Position numbers and translations under genes: made by a program | Notes under the pieces: generated by a model | Told to the model about the DNA's origin: nothing | Seen by the model: the letters and a program-made list of their open reading frames with translations, nothing else | The model's database searches: none | NCBI GenBank assembly: GCA_938009745.1 | Contig: CALLII010000071.1 | Location: 1-40,287, forward strand | Origin: an uncultured Flavobacteriales bacterium | GTDB taxonomy: Bacteria; Bacteroidota; Bacteroidia; Flavobacteriales_D; CAJJDF01 | Reading direction: 5' to 3' | Length of the DNA stretch: 40,287 bases | Shown here: piece by piece, positions 1-9,101 of the stretch | How positions within the stretch are numbered: position 1 is the first letter of the stretch | How the letters are laid out: the number at the start of each line of letters is the position of its first letter

Positions 1-186
1 TAGTTTGGCTCCTTCAAACCATTTAATTTCTGGTTTGGTAAAATCCCAATCCACTATGTTTTCCCATTTTTTTCTCCAAACAAAATTTTCTTCTGCTATT
101 TCTTCCCAAAATTTCTCTGGGTGTTCCATAGAGTCTTGGTAAGCATTTAGGTAGTGCTCTTTTGAAGTTAGGTTGTAGTGGCTCAT
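1..186 (-). CDS. acs: Acetyl-CoA synthetase, N-terminal fragment (cut by window edge)
   Basis: This is the first 62 codons of a minus-strand gene that runs off the left edge. It starts at an ATG at 186 and reads MSHYNLTSKEHYLNAYQDSM, followed by EHPEKFWEEIAEE and then KKWENIVDWDF and KWFEGAKL. That is the N-terminal (ACAS_N) domain of AMP-forming acetyl-CoA synthetase, where PEKFWxEIA and W-F-E-G-x-x-L are conserved. The enzyme converts acetate, ATP and CoA to acetyl-CoA in the cytoplasm. The adenylation core lies outside the window, so only the family can be called. It points away from groL on the same strand, with a 455-bp gap between them. Confidence 0.85.
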   Translation of the reverse strand, partial: MSHYNLTSKEHYLNAYQDSMEHPEKFWEEIAEENFVWRKKWENIVDWDFTKPEIKWFEGAKL

Positions 187-261
187 TTGGTTGGATGATA
201 AATTCAACTAAATTTAGTAAATCTATAATTCAATGAGAAAATAAAAGGAATTTATGTTGGC

Positions 262-355
262 TTAATTTTCTTTTGGCTTGAACCAAAAAGAAACAAAAGT
301 TCAAGACTTCTTTTCTTTTTTGGCAAATTAACGCAAGAAAATAATCTCCTCGGAA
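262..355. repeat. Possible dispersed intergenic repeat with CTTGAAC/GTTCAAG hairpin
   Basis: CTTGAAC at 277-283 and GTTCAAG at 299-305 form a perfect 7-bp inverted repeat around an A-rich loop (AAAAAGAAACAAAA). It is followed by a pyrimidine-rich run and a segment near 335 reading ACGCAAGAAAATAATC. The arrangement resembles short dispersed repeats I associate with intergenic regions of Bacteroidota genomes. Only one copy is seen here, so calling it a repeat is an inference. Confidence 0.3.
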
Positions 356-532
356 CCCAAGCCCTGTTAGGTTAATTCATTTAATAGAGTTTGGTTGAGG
401 AATCAGTTTTATTGTTGTTGGATTTATTTGTATGTCAAGGATTCCTCTCACAATGCCCACACTTATTTTCTTACTAATTTGATCAAAATAGAAAAAAGGT
501 CTAGGAAGAAATTAAAAGTAGCAAGAATAAGA

Positions 533-570
533 CATAAAAAAACCCGAATCTCATTTCTGAAATTCGGATT
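533..570 (-). terminator. Intrinsic terminator downstream of groL
   Basis: On the minus strand, a 12-bp stem (AATCCGAATTTC with GAGATTCGGGTT, two G-U pairs, loop AGAAAT) is followed directly by a run of seven T. It lies about 70 nt after the groL stop codon and fits rho-independent termination of the groS-groL transcript. Confidence 0.85.
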
Positions 571-641
571 ATAAACTATTATTCTTGTCAGAATCAAGAG
601 TCTAAAACTTCGCGCTTCTTACTCCTGGCTTCCAACTCAAC

Positions 642-2282
<1,641 letters not shown>

Positions 2283-2380
2283 TTATAATTTTTTTTGAAT
2301 GTTTAATTTAAGTTACCCCTCGAGACATTTTGTTCCGAAGAGGAATAAAACCCTCAGGGTTCAGTTTATAAGGTTCGGAA

Positions 2381-2659
2381 TTAGCTTAAGATTCCAAAGA
2401 TGTCTGCTTCTCTCATGATAAGGTAAGTAGTTCCATCTAATTTTACTTCTGTACCAGAATACTGTCCGTAGAGAACATTATCTCCTGCCTTCACAGTCAT
2501 TGGTTCGTCTATTTTACCAGGTCCAGCAGCTACTACTTTTCCTTTAAGAGGTTTTTCTTTTGATGCATCTGGTATAATAATTCCAGAAGCCGTTTTTTCT
2601 TGAACCGGAGTTGGTTCTATTACAACTCTATCTGTAAGAGGTTTGATATTTACTGACAT
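2381..2659 (-). CDS. groS: 10-kDa co-chaperonin GroES
   Basis: 92 residues, the usual GroES length. The protein forms the heptameric lid of GroEL. IKPLTDRVVIEP opens the beta-barrel core. The mobile loop around residues 17-32 carries the hydrophobic GIIIP that docks on GroEL. It is first of a two-gene operon with groL. A candidate sigma-54-type or palindromic control element lies about 50 nt upstream (2711-2728). No CIRCE element is seen. Confidence 0.98.
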   Translation of the reverse strand: MSVNIKPLTDRVVIEPTPVQEKTASGIIIPDASKEKPLKGKVVAAGPGKIDEPMTVKAGDNVLYGQYSGTEVKLDGTTYLIMREADIFGILS

Positions 2660-2710
2660 AATGTTTTAATTTTTTTAGTGAATACTTAATTAAAAATACT
2701 GATATCGGTT

Positions 2711-2728
2711 ATGCACTTTTTGTGCCAA
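2711..2728 (-). promoter_or_regulatory. Candidate sigma-54-like promoter or palindromic operator upstream of groS
   Basis: Minus strand reads TTGGCAC-AAAAA-GTGCAT. Against the sigma-54 -24/-12 consensus (TGGCAC, G, N4, TTGCW), GG and GC sit at exactly the right spacing, with two mismatches. The same bases are part of an imperfect inverted repeat (GGTTgGCAC / GTGCatAACC), so a repressor site is the main alternative. The element sits about 52 nt before the groS ATG. Confidence 0.35.
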
Positions 2729-2781
2729 CCGTTTTAATGACAAAAAACAACAAAATGTTTCTGAAAAAGCTTCATTTATCG

Positions 2782-2800
2782 TGTCATTCTGTCACAGAAT
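2782..2800. repeat. TGTCA direct repeat with overlapping inverted repeat upstream of groS
   Basis: TGTCATTCTGTCA holds two TGTCA copies 8 bp apart. It overlaps a 6-bp inverted repeat, ATTCTG-TCA-CAGAAT. It lies about 55-70 bp upstream of the candidate -24 box of groS, so it could be an activator site, or part of the 3' end of the trmN6 transcript. Function unknown. Confidence 0.3.
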
Positions 2801-2845
2801 TACAAAGTAAAAGTAAGGAAATTATCTACCAATCAATCCTAAGAT

Positions 2846-3550
2846 TTATTTATCTAAATAAAAATCTTGAGTCAACTCGTGATGCCTTTCTGAATATACT
2901 TGGTGCGATTGATATACACAAAACATTTCCTCGCGTAACTCCTTTTTTTCTTTTCCAAAACACATCAAAACTCTATTCACAGGTTTGTTCGAATTAGGTT
3001 TAATATATGCTATTTGTTGAAGATGAAGTTTGCTTTCTGAAGCTAATTTTATAAATATTTCACCTTCCGTTTTAGGAAGGATTAAACTAAACGTTCCCGT
3101 TTCAGATAAATGAATTTCTGCAAAATTGATAAGCTCTTCAAACGATAAAGTATCCGTATGCCTTGCTTGTGATTTATTTACGTCTTGATTTTTTAAATCA
3201 TCAATAAAATACGGAGGGTTGGAAATAATACAATCCAGTTTACTATTAGGAATAAACTCTTGTAGAGGTAAATTTACGGCTGTAAGTCTATGTTTCCCAT
3301 CAGAATTTTCGAAGTTAGTTTTTGATTCTTCAAAAGCATTGGGTTCAATTTCAATTCCTGTTAGTGTTAAATTAGGATTTCTTTGAGCCAACATTAAGGC
3401 CAAAATTCCAGTTCCAGAACCAATATCTAATCCAGTTTTTGCATCCAAATTAATAGGCGTCCAAGCTCCAAGCAATACCGAATCGGTATTCACTTTCATT
3501 GCACTTTTTTCGTTTTGTACAGAGAATTCTTTGAAATGGAAAGTTGACAT
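2846..3550 (-). CDS. trmN6: tRNA1(Val) (adenine(37)-N6)-methyltransferase, TrmN6/YfiC family
   Basis: A 234-residue class I SAM-dependent methyltransferase. It carries the SAM-binding GLDIGSGTGILALML (residues 40-54) and the N6-adenine methyltransferase signature NPPYF (111-115). The N-terminal FHFKEFSVQNEKSAMKVNTDSV matches the YfiC family, which methylates A37 of tRNA-Val. The start ATG abuts the rimM stop codon with no gap, so it is probably translated from the rpsP-rimM transcript. Family assignment is strong; the exact tRNA substrate is taken from the family. Confidence 0.85.
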   Translation of the reverse strand: MSTFHFKEFSVQNEKSAMKVNTDSVLLGAWTPINLDAKTGLDIGSGTGILALMLAQRNPNLTLTGIEIEPNAFEESKTNFENSDGKHRLTAVNLPLQEFIPNSKLDCIISNPPYFIDDLKNQDVNKSQARHTDTLSFEELINFAEIHLSETGTFSLILPKTEGEIFIKLASESKLHLQQIAYIKPNSNKPVNRVLMCFGKEKKELREEMFCVYQSHQVYSERHHELTQDFYLDK

Positions 3551-4063
3551 TTATAAATCTACTAGTCCTTCAGGGATTTCGATATAAATTTTTTGATTTT
3601 TTTTGTCGAGCTCAATCATTAGGTTAAGAGGTACAAGTACTTCTTTTCCATTAATTAATATTTCGGCCACAGGATTGTTCGGTAAATCATAAACCTCTAC
3701 TATTTCGCCAACTTCTTTATCGTCTTCATCAAAAGCTATAAATCCAACAATCTCATGAAAATAAAATTCATCTTCGTTTAACTTAGGTAATAAGTTATCG
3801 GGTAAATAGAGTAAACACTTTAAGATTTTTTTGGCTTGTTCTTGAGTGTCAATTCCTCGGAATTTAATACGAACAAAACCATTTATTTGAGGGTCTAATT
3901 TTTCTACAAAGTAAGGAACAAGGTTTCCTTTTTCTTCTAAGAAAATTGCAGGTAAGTTGTCAAATAAATTTGGAACTTCTACATCTAGGCGGGCTACAAT
4001 TTCGCCCTTAAATGAAAAAACCTTGGAGATCACTCCAAGGTTAAAATATTCATCAAATTTCAT
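3551..4063 (-). CDS. rimM: Ribosome maturation factor RimM
   Basis: 170 residues, normal for RimM, which binds S19 and helps assemble the 30S head. The N-terminal domain starts with YFNLGVISKVFSFKGEIVAR, the family's usual G-x-I-x-x-x-x-G-x-x-G-E-V pattern. The C-terminal PRC-barrel holds DLPNNPVAEILINGKEVLVPL. It sits directly after rpsP (12 nt gap), the classic S16-RimM pairing. Downstream in most bacteria one expects trmD and rplS; here trmN6 follows instead, as is common in Bacteroidota. Confidence 0.95.
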   Translation of the reverse strand: MKFDEYFNLGVISKVFSFKGEIVARLDVEVPNLFDNLPAIFLEEKGNLVPYFVEKLDPQINGFVRIKFRGIDTQEQAKKILKCLLYLPDNLLPKLNEDEFYFHEIVGFIAFDEDDKEVGEIVEVYDLPNNPVAEILINGKEVLVPLNLMIELDKKNQKIYIEIPEGLVDL

Positions 4064-4075
4064 TATAGAAATTGT

Positions 4076-4669
4076 TTAGTTCTCTTCAGTTTTTGGAGCT
4101 TCTTCAGCTGGAGCTTCAGTTTCAGCAACAACTTCTTCAGCTGGTGCTTCTGCAGTAGCAGCTTCCTCTACTGGAGCTTCTTCAGCAACAACTTCTTCAG
4201 CCACTGGCTCAGGAGTGTTAGCAGCAGCAATTGCAGCAGCTTGTGCTTCTTTAGCAGCAGTTTCAGCTTTCATTCTTTCAGCAGCAATCTTGTTAGCTTT
4301 ATCAGCAACAGTATCGGCTTGCTTAGTATTTTTAGCATTCTTTTCTTCTAACCATTCAGCAAATTTTGCTTCAGCTTCTTCAGTTGTCATTGCACCTTTT
4401 TTAACACCTCTCATTAAGTGTTTTTTGTACATAACTCCCGTGTGAGAAAGAATATTCTTTGCAGTATCAGTTGGTTGTGCTCCATTTTCCAACCATTTTA
4501 AAGCTAAATCAACATCTAAGTCAATTGAAGCTGGAGTTGTAATTGGGTTGTAAGTTCCGATTTTTTCAAGAAACTTTCCATCTCTTGGCGCTCTGCTATC
4601 AGCAGCAACAATGTGGTAAAAAGGTCTTCCTTTTCTTCCTAATCTTCTTAATCTAATTTTTACTGGCAT
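4076..4669 (-). CDS. rpsP: 30S ribosomal protein S16 with long Ala/Glu-rich C-terminal tail
   Basis: Residues 1-85 are a normal S16 core ([20 protein letters not shown], then [14 protein letters not shown]). The protein continues to 197 residues, while E. coli S16 has about 82. Residues 95-150 are Ala/Lys/Glu-rich and probably helical. Residues 152-197 are an acidic low-complexity tail of A, E, V and P with repeats of the type EEVVAE and APAEE. Long S16 proteins of this kind occur in Bacteroidota. It is first gene of rpsP-rimM-trmN6 and has a good promoter at 4719-4747. Confidence 0.97.
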   Translation of the reverse strand: MPVKIRLRRLGRKGRPFYHIVAADSRAPRDGKFLEKIGTYNPITTPASIDLDVDLALKWLENGAQPTDTAKNILSHTGVMYKKHLMRGVKKGAMTTEEAEAKFAEWLEEKNAKNTKQADTVADKANKIAAERMKAETAAKEAQAAAIAAANTPEPVAEEVVAEEAPVEEAATAEAPAEEVVAETEAPAEEAPKTEEN

Positions 4670-4718
4670 CTGTTTTAAATTTTAGAGGGTCGAAACCCCT
4701 GGTTATTAATTTGGACTG

Positions 4719-4747
4719 CAAAAATAAGTAAATTTTATTAATAGCAA
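4719..4747 (-). promoter_or_regulatory. Bacteroidota-type housekeeping promoter for rpsP operon
   Basis: Minus strand: TTG (4747-4745), 18 bases, then TATTTTTG (4726-4719), a perfect match to the TAnnTTTG -7 box. It lies 50 nt before the rpsP ATG. The leader contains a small AGGGG...CCCT hairpin at about 4685-4700. Confidence 0.65.
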
Positions 4748-4765
4748 TCGTTTTAGCATAAATAT

Positions 4766-7441
4766 TTAGTTAATCACAGGATTTAACCACTTTTTCATCT
4801 TATCTATTTCCATTCCTTTTCGTTCAGCAATACTCTTTACTTGATCCATTTCAATTTTTCCTAACCCAAAATACTTGGATTGTGGATGAGCATAATAAAA
4901 CCCACTAACTGATGCCGCAGGGTACATTGCCATTGACTCGGTCAATTGCACACCAATCTCTTCGGTAGCGTTAAGTTTTGCGAATAAAGTAGTTTTCTCA
5001 GTGTGATCTGGGCAAGCTGGATAACCTGGTGCAGGACGAATTCCTTGATACTTTTCGTTTATCAATTCTTCGTTTACCAAAGTTTCATTTGGTGCGTAAC
5101 CCCATAATTCTTCTCTTACCTTCTTATGCATTAACTCTGCAAAAGCTTCAGCTAGTCTATCAGCTAAAGCTTTTAATAAAATAGAACTGTAATCATCCAA
5201 ATCATTTTGAAATTGTTTTACGTATTTCTCAATTCCAAGTCCTGCGGTTACCACAAATCCACCAATATAATCTTGTAGCCCAGTTTCTTTAGGTGCAATA
5301 AAATCTGCCAAAGAGAAATTAGGTAGCTGCTTTGCTTTTTGTGTTTGCTGTCTTAATGAAAATAAAGTGTCTGCAACTTCTGTTCGGTTTTCATCAGAGT
5401 AAGTAAATACATCATCTTTTCCATTAGAGTTTGCAGGCCAAATTCCAACTACCGCTTTTGCGGTAAGCCAGTTTTCTTTTTCAATTTTAGCTAGCATCTC
5501 TTGAGCATCCGCAAATAAACTAGTTGCTTGCTCTCCAACAACTTCATCCGTTAATATTCTTGGATAACGACCTGCCAGCTGCCAAGTTTGGAAAAAAGGT
5601 GTCCAGTCGATAAATGGAATTAATTCAGATAAAGGGAAGTTTTCGAAAGTCTTATTTCCTATGAAATTAGGTATATAAATATCTTCTGCTTTCCACTCAA
5701 TTTTAAATCTATTTTCAAGCGCTACATCATAGGGAAGCAATCTTTTTTGCTGCTTTTTATTGGCGTGATTTAATCTTACTCTTTCGTATTCGGTTTTAAT
5801 GTCAGCAACAAATTCCTTAGAAGTTGTTCCTAGTAATTTTTCAACTACAGTTACAGAACGCGAAGCATCAAGCACATGAATAGTTTGTCCTTTGGTGTAA
5901 CTTTCTTCAATTTTTACAGCCGTATGAACTCTTGAAGTAGTTGCTCCACCAATCAAAAGAGGAATAGTTAACCCTGCTTTTTCCATTTCTTCGGCAACAT
6001 CTACCATTTCATCCAAAGAAGGAGTAATTAAACCACTTAGTCCAATTACATCTACGTTTTCTTCAATCGCTTTTTTGATAATATCTTGAGTTGGAACCAT
6101 AACTCCCATATCCACAATGTCGTAATTGTTACACCCCAAAACTACCCCAACAATGTTTTTTCCAATATCATGGACATCTCCTTTTACGGTTGCCATCAAT
6201 ACTTTTCCATTTGGTTGTACTTCTCCATTTTTTGCAGCTTCAATAAAAGGATTTAGGTATGCAACAGCTTGTTTCATCACTCTTGCTGACTTTACAACTT
6301 GAGGTAAAAACATTTTTCCAGACCCAAATAAATCTCCCACTACATTCATTCCATCCATCAAAGGACCTTCAATTACTTGAATTGGTTCAGGAAATAGCAG
6401 CCTACATTCTTCGGTATCTTCTTCAATAAATTCGGTTAACCCTTTAACTAAAGAGTGTGTAATTCTTCCTTTTACATTTTGCTCTCTCCATGATAAATCT
6501 CTTTCTTTTTTCTTTCCGTCTCCTTTTACACTTTCTGCATAATCCAACAAGGCTTCTGTGGCATTATCATTTCTGTTTAATAAAACATCTTCTACTTTAT
6601 CCAATAATTCTTTAGGAATTTGATCATAAATCTCCAACATAGTTGGGTTTACAATTCCCATGTCCATTCCGTTTTTAATAGCGTGATACAAAAACGCAGA
6701 ATGCATGGCTTCTCTCACTTTGTTATTTCCTCTAAAAGAGAAAGATACATTACTCACACCTCCACTGATTCTTGCTCCAGGAAGGTTATCCTTTATCCAT
6801 TTTGTGGCTTTAAAAAAATCAACCGCATAATTATTATGCTCAGGAATTCCTGTTGCAACAGGGAAAATATTGGGGTCAAAAATAATGTCTTGAGGGGGAA
6901 ATTTTACTTTATCAACCAAGATGTCGTACGATCTTTTACAAATTTCAATTCTTCTTTCGTAAGTATCTGCTTGTCCATCTTCGTCAAAAGCCATAACTAT
7001 GGTTGCAGCACCATACATTTTAACTTTTTTGGCTTGGGCAATAAATTGTTCCTCTCCTTCTTTTAAACTAATTGAGTTTACAACTCCTTTCCCTTGAATG
7101 CATTTAAGTCCAGCTTCAATAATTTCCCATTTACTGGAATCAATCATTACGGGAATACGAGCAATGTCTGGTTCCGAAGCAATTAAGTTTAAAAACTTAA
7201 CCATAGCTTCTTTTCCGTCCAACATTCCTTCGTCCATGTTGACGTCAAGTATCTGAGCGCCACCTTCTACTTGGTCACGAGCAACATCTAGCGCTTCATC
7301 AAATCTTTCTTCTTTTATTAATCGAAGAAATTTTCGAGAACCGGTAACGTTAGTTCTTTCACCAATATTTACAAAGTTGGTCTCTGGGGTTACAAGTAAC
7401 GGTTCGAGCCCGCTTAGTTTTAAGGTATAATCTTTTTTCAT
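4766..7441 (-). CDS. metH: Methionine synthase, folate/cobalamin/reactivation part of a split MetH
   Basis: 891 residues carrying everything in MetH except the homocysteine domain. In order: pterin (methyl-THF) binding domain (about 20-290, [16 protein letters not shown] at 23-38), cobalamin cap (about 315-410), cobalamin-binding Rossmann domain with the D-x-H-x-x-G motif (GDVHDIGKN, 421-429, His424 as the cobalt ligand), and the AdoMet reactivation domain (about 600-891, with [15 protein letters not shown] and [16 protein letters not shown]). It methylates cobalamin from 5-methyl-THF and must work with the separate homocysteine subunit at 8031-9029. The split is at a natural domain border with a whole gene between, so it is not a frameshift. 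It sits under the SAM-I riboswitch through co-transcription. Confidence 0.96.
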   Translation of the reverse strand: MKKDYTLKLSGLEPLLVTPETNFVNIGERTNVTGSRKFLRLIKEERFDEALDVARDQVEGGAQILDVNMDEGMLDGKEAMVKFLNLIASEPDIARIPVMIDSSKWEIIEAGLKCIQGKGVVNSISLKEGEEQFIAQAKKVKMYGAATIVMAFDEDGQADTYERRIEICKRSYDILVDKVKFPPQDIIFDPNIFPVATGIPEHNNYAVDFFKATKWIKDNLPGARISGGVSNVSFSFRGNNKVREAMHSAFLYHAIKNGMDMGIVNPTMLEIYDQIPKELLDKVEDVLLNRNDNATEALLDYAESVKGDGKKKERDLSWREQNVKGRITHSLVKGLTEFIEEDTEECRLLFPEPIQVIEGPLMDGMNVVGDLFGSGKMFLPQVVKSARVMKQAVAYLNPFIEAAKNGEVQPNGKVLMATVKGDVHDIGKNIVGVVLGCNNYDIVDMGVMVPTQDIIKKAIEENVDVIGLSGLITPSLDEMVDVAEEMEKAGLTIPLLIGGATTSRVHTAVKIEESYTKGQTIHVLDASRSVTVVEKLLGTTSKEFVADIKTEYERVRLNHANKKQQKRLLPYDVALENRFKIEWKAEDIYIPNFIGNKTFENFPLSELIPFIDWTPFFQTWQLAGRYPRILTDEVVGEQATSLFADAQEMLAKIEKENWLTAKAVVGIWPANSNGKDDVFTYSDENRTEVADTLFSLRQQTQKAKQLPNFSLADFIAPKETGLQDYIGGFVVTAGLGIEKYVKQFQNDLDDYSSILLKALADRLAEAFAELMHKKVREELWGYAPNETLVNEELINEKYQGIRPAPGYPACPDHTEKTTLFAKLNATEEIGVQLTESMAMYPAASVSGFYYAHPQSKYFGLGKIEMDQVKSIAERKGMEIDKMKKWLNPVIN

Positions 7442-7459
7442 TTTTTGTATTCTTAGGTT

Positions 7460-7570
7460 CGTGTTAACACACCCCCTTTTATTCCCCTCTCAAAAGGGGA
7501 GATTCTTTATGACACGAGCATCCAAAAGTCTAACATCTATAATCTAACATCTGAAAATCTCTAATCCGAA
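7460..7570. repeat. Structured repeat-rich spacer between queF-like gene and metH C-part
   Basis: The 137-bp spacer holds several nested structures. There is a perfect palindrome GTGTTAACAC (7462-7471) and CCCCTTTT (7474-7481) facing AAAAGGGG (7493-7500). An outer TCGTGT (about 7460-7465) can pair with ACACGA (7512-7517). Two TCTAACATCT copies follow, 14 bp apart (7529-7538, 7543-7552). It looks like a composite of short Bacteroidota intergenic repeats. It could act as an mRNA processing or stability element inside the met operon; that is inference. Confidence 0.45.
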
Positions 7571-7578
7571 CTAACGTC

Positions 7579-8019
7579 TTACATCACTACGCTCCAGTTG
7601 TCAGTTCCAGCTTGGTTCATCCAATCTTTGTATTTTTCTTCACCACCTCTTGCTTCCCAATCTGAATCAATTGCAAGTTTTGCAGATATTCCTCCTCTTG
7701 GGTTACATATCATTTCAATTCTCATTCTGTCTGGCTCATATACTTCCATCAAATGATCGTAAAAGATGTTGATTAACCTTTCGTAAGAAACTACTATATC
7801 TCTTAGATGAAAAGAGTAATGTTTTAATGATTTAAGTTCAATGATTTTTTTATTCGGATACATTGTCAAGAAAATCGTAGCAAAATCTGGCTGTTCTTTA
7901 ACCCCTAAAAAAGTGAATTCAGGAATTTTAATTTTAATTTCATAAGCTTCTTTCGAAGGATTTGGAATTGCTTCCAAGATCGTTTTGTCTATCTCTTTGT
8001 ATAGTTTTGGTGCTGCCAT
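7579..8019 (-). CDS. QueF-like tunnelling-fold protein lacking the catalytic cysteine
   Basis: 146 residues, related to the type I preQ0 reductase QueF. [20 protein letters not shown] (32-51) aligns with the QueF stretch that in B. subtilis reads [28 protein letters not shown] (61-68) matches the NADPH-site motif ESKSLKLY, and PRGGI (107-111) matches the C-terminal motif. QueF's active-site Cys is Gly39 here, with a one-residue deletion. The His of the conserved HE pair is Tyr79. The catalytic Asp (Asp45) and the base-binding Glu (Glu80) remain. It should still bind a purine- or pterin-like ligand but cannot form the thioimide needed for nitrile reduction. It lies 11 nt after the homocysteine subunit of methionine synthase and before its folate/B12 subunit, under a SAM riboswitch. 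A folate or methionine-cycle role is likelier than queuosine, but unproven. Confidence 0.7.
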   Translation of the reverse strand: [146 protein letters not shown]

Positions 8020-8030
8020 TTTATGGTTTT

Positions 8031-9029
8031 TTAGTTCTGGTTAATTTTTCTTGGTTCGTAATTTTTCGCTAAATCAGCTATAGCTTTTATGTGAGCTGGT
8101 GATGTTCCGCAACATCCACCCACAATATTTAATAGTCCCTCTTCTAGGAATACTTTTATTTGGTCCGCCATCATTTCTGGAGTCTCGTCATATTCTCCAA
8201 ACTCGTTAGGCAATCCTGCATTGGGATGTGCACTAACCAAAAAAGGAGATTTTTTTGACATAACTTGTAAATAAGGCTTTAATTCTTTTGCTCCCAAAGC
8301 ACAGTTTAACCCAATACTTGTAATTGGCGCATGCTCTGTAGAAATTAGGAATGCTTCGGTAGTTTGACCAGAAAGTGTTCTTCCACTTTGGTCGGTAATT
8401 GTTCCTGAAACCATGATAGGAATTTTTACTCCTTTCTTTTCAAATATCTGTTCAATCGCGAATAAAGCAGCCTTAGCATTAAGTGTATCGATAATGGTTT
8501 CCACCAATAACATATCAACTCCTCCATCAATTAAGGCTTCTACCTGTTGAGAAAAAGCCTCTACTAATTCATCAAATGATATAGCTCTGAATCCTGGATC
8601 ATTTATTACTGGCGAAATTGAGGCTGTTTTATTTGTAGGCCCTATTGAACCAGCTACAAATCTTGGTTTGTTAGGTTCTTTGGTAGTAAATTCATCAGCA
8701 ACTTCTCTTGCTAATTTGGCAGAGTGGTAATTGATTTCATATACTTTTCCTTGTGTTCCATAGTCTTCTTGGGCTATAGTAGTTCCACTAAATGTATTGG
8801 TTTCAACTATGTCAGCTCCAGCTTCATAATACTTAGCGTGAATGGCTTTTATTATATCAGGACGAGTTAGCGATAGTAAATCGTTATTTCCCTTTAAAGG
8901 AAAGTCATGTCCTTCAAACCATCCTTTTCTAAAATCATCTTCACCCAAACTATATTGTTGAATCATGGTCCCCATGGCTCCATCCAAAACAAGGATTCTC
9001 TTTTTTAATTCTTCTTTTAACTTACTCAC
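8031..9029 (-). CDS. metH: Methionine synthase, homocysteine-binding subunit of split MetH
   Basis: 332 residues forming the homocysteine S-methyltransferase (Zn-dependent TIM barrel) domain of MetH. It opens with ILVLDGAMGTMIQ (12-24). The zinc ligands are seen as Cys243 (GLNCALG) and Cys306-Cys307 (GGCCGT). It transfers the methyl group from methylcobalamin to homocysteine but has no cobalamin domain itself, so it must pair with the 891-residue protein at 4766-7441. It is the first gene after the SAM-I riboswitch. Confidence 0.95.
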   Translation of the reverse strand: MSKLKEELKKRILVLDGAMGTMIQQYSLGEDDFRKGWFEGHDFPLKGNNDLLSLTRPDIIKAIHAKYYEAGADIVETNTFSGTTIAQEDYGTQGKVYEINYHSAKLAREVADEFTTKEPNKPRFVAGSIGPTNKTASISPVINDPGFRAISFDELVEAFSQQVEALIDGGVDMLLVETIIDTLNAKAALFAIEQIFEKKGVKIPIMVSGTITDQSGRTLSGQTTEAFLISTEHAPITSIGLNCALGAKELKPYLQVMSKKSPFLVSAHPNAGLPNEFGEYDETPEMMADQIKVFLEEGLLNIVGGCCGTSPAHIKAIADLAKNYEPRKINQN

Positions 9030-9047
9030 CTTTTACTTTTTTAAATC

Positions 9048-9085
9048 AAAAAACCCCCTTTCTGCATGTTGCAGAAAGGGGGTTT
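9048..9085 (-). terminator. Riboswitch-controlled intrinsic terminator
   Basis: A very strong hairpin on the minus strand: a 15-bp perfect stem (AAACCCCCTTTCTGC with its complement) and 5-nt loop AACAT, ending in a T run. It lies between the SAM-I aptamer and the metH ATG (9029). TGCAAC at the stem-loop junction (minus strand of 9068-9073) can pair with GTTGCA at the 3' edge of aptamer helix P1 (9098-9103). This gives a plausible antiterminator that excludes both P1 and the terminator. Confidence 0.85.
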
Positions 9086-9101
9086 AAATTCCTTTTGTGC
9101 A

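Larger units (their letters stand above)
187..641. other. Gene-free stretch between acs and groL
   Basis: About 455 bp without a convincing reading frame. It contains the groL terminator (533-570) and a repeat-like A-rich segment (about 262-355) with a small hairpin at 277-305. The acs promoter should lie just upstream of 186, but I see no clear TAnnTTTG box there. The segment around 571-641 has no feature that I can name. Confidence 0.6.

Noticed and set aside
2340-2375. AACCCTGAGGGTT palindrome in the groS-groL gap as a terminator
   Set aside because: The hairpin can form only about four base pairs with a proper loop and has just a short T run, so at most weak attenuation.
2711-2728. CIRCE element for HrcA upstream of groS
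   Set aside because: CIRCE needs TTAGCACTC, 9 bases, GAGTGCTAA. Here GCAC and GTGC are only 5 bases apart and the outer bases differ.
2722-2997. Plus-strand open frame of 91 codons
   Set aside because: It covers the groS upstream region and the 3' end of trmN6 on the other strand; it has no recognisable fold and begins inside the groS control region.
6620-7066. Plus-strand 148-codon open frame inside metH
   Set aside because: Antisense to strongly conserved MetH pterin-domain sequence; Ser/Asn/Phe-rich composition typical of a shadow frame.
7579-8019. Calling this gene queF (preQ0 reductase)
   Set aside because: The cysteine required for the reaction is Gly, and the His of the conserved pair is Tyr; no queuosine genes are nearby.
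4766-9029. Split metH as a frameshifted pseudogene
   Set aside because: The break is at a domain boundary, both parts have normal starts and stops, key residues are intact, and another gene lies between.
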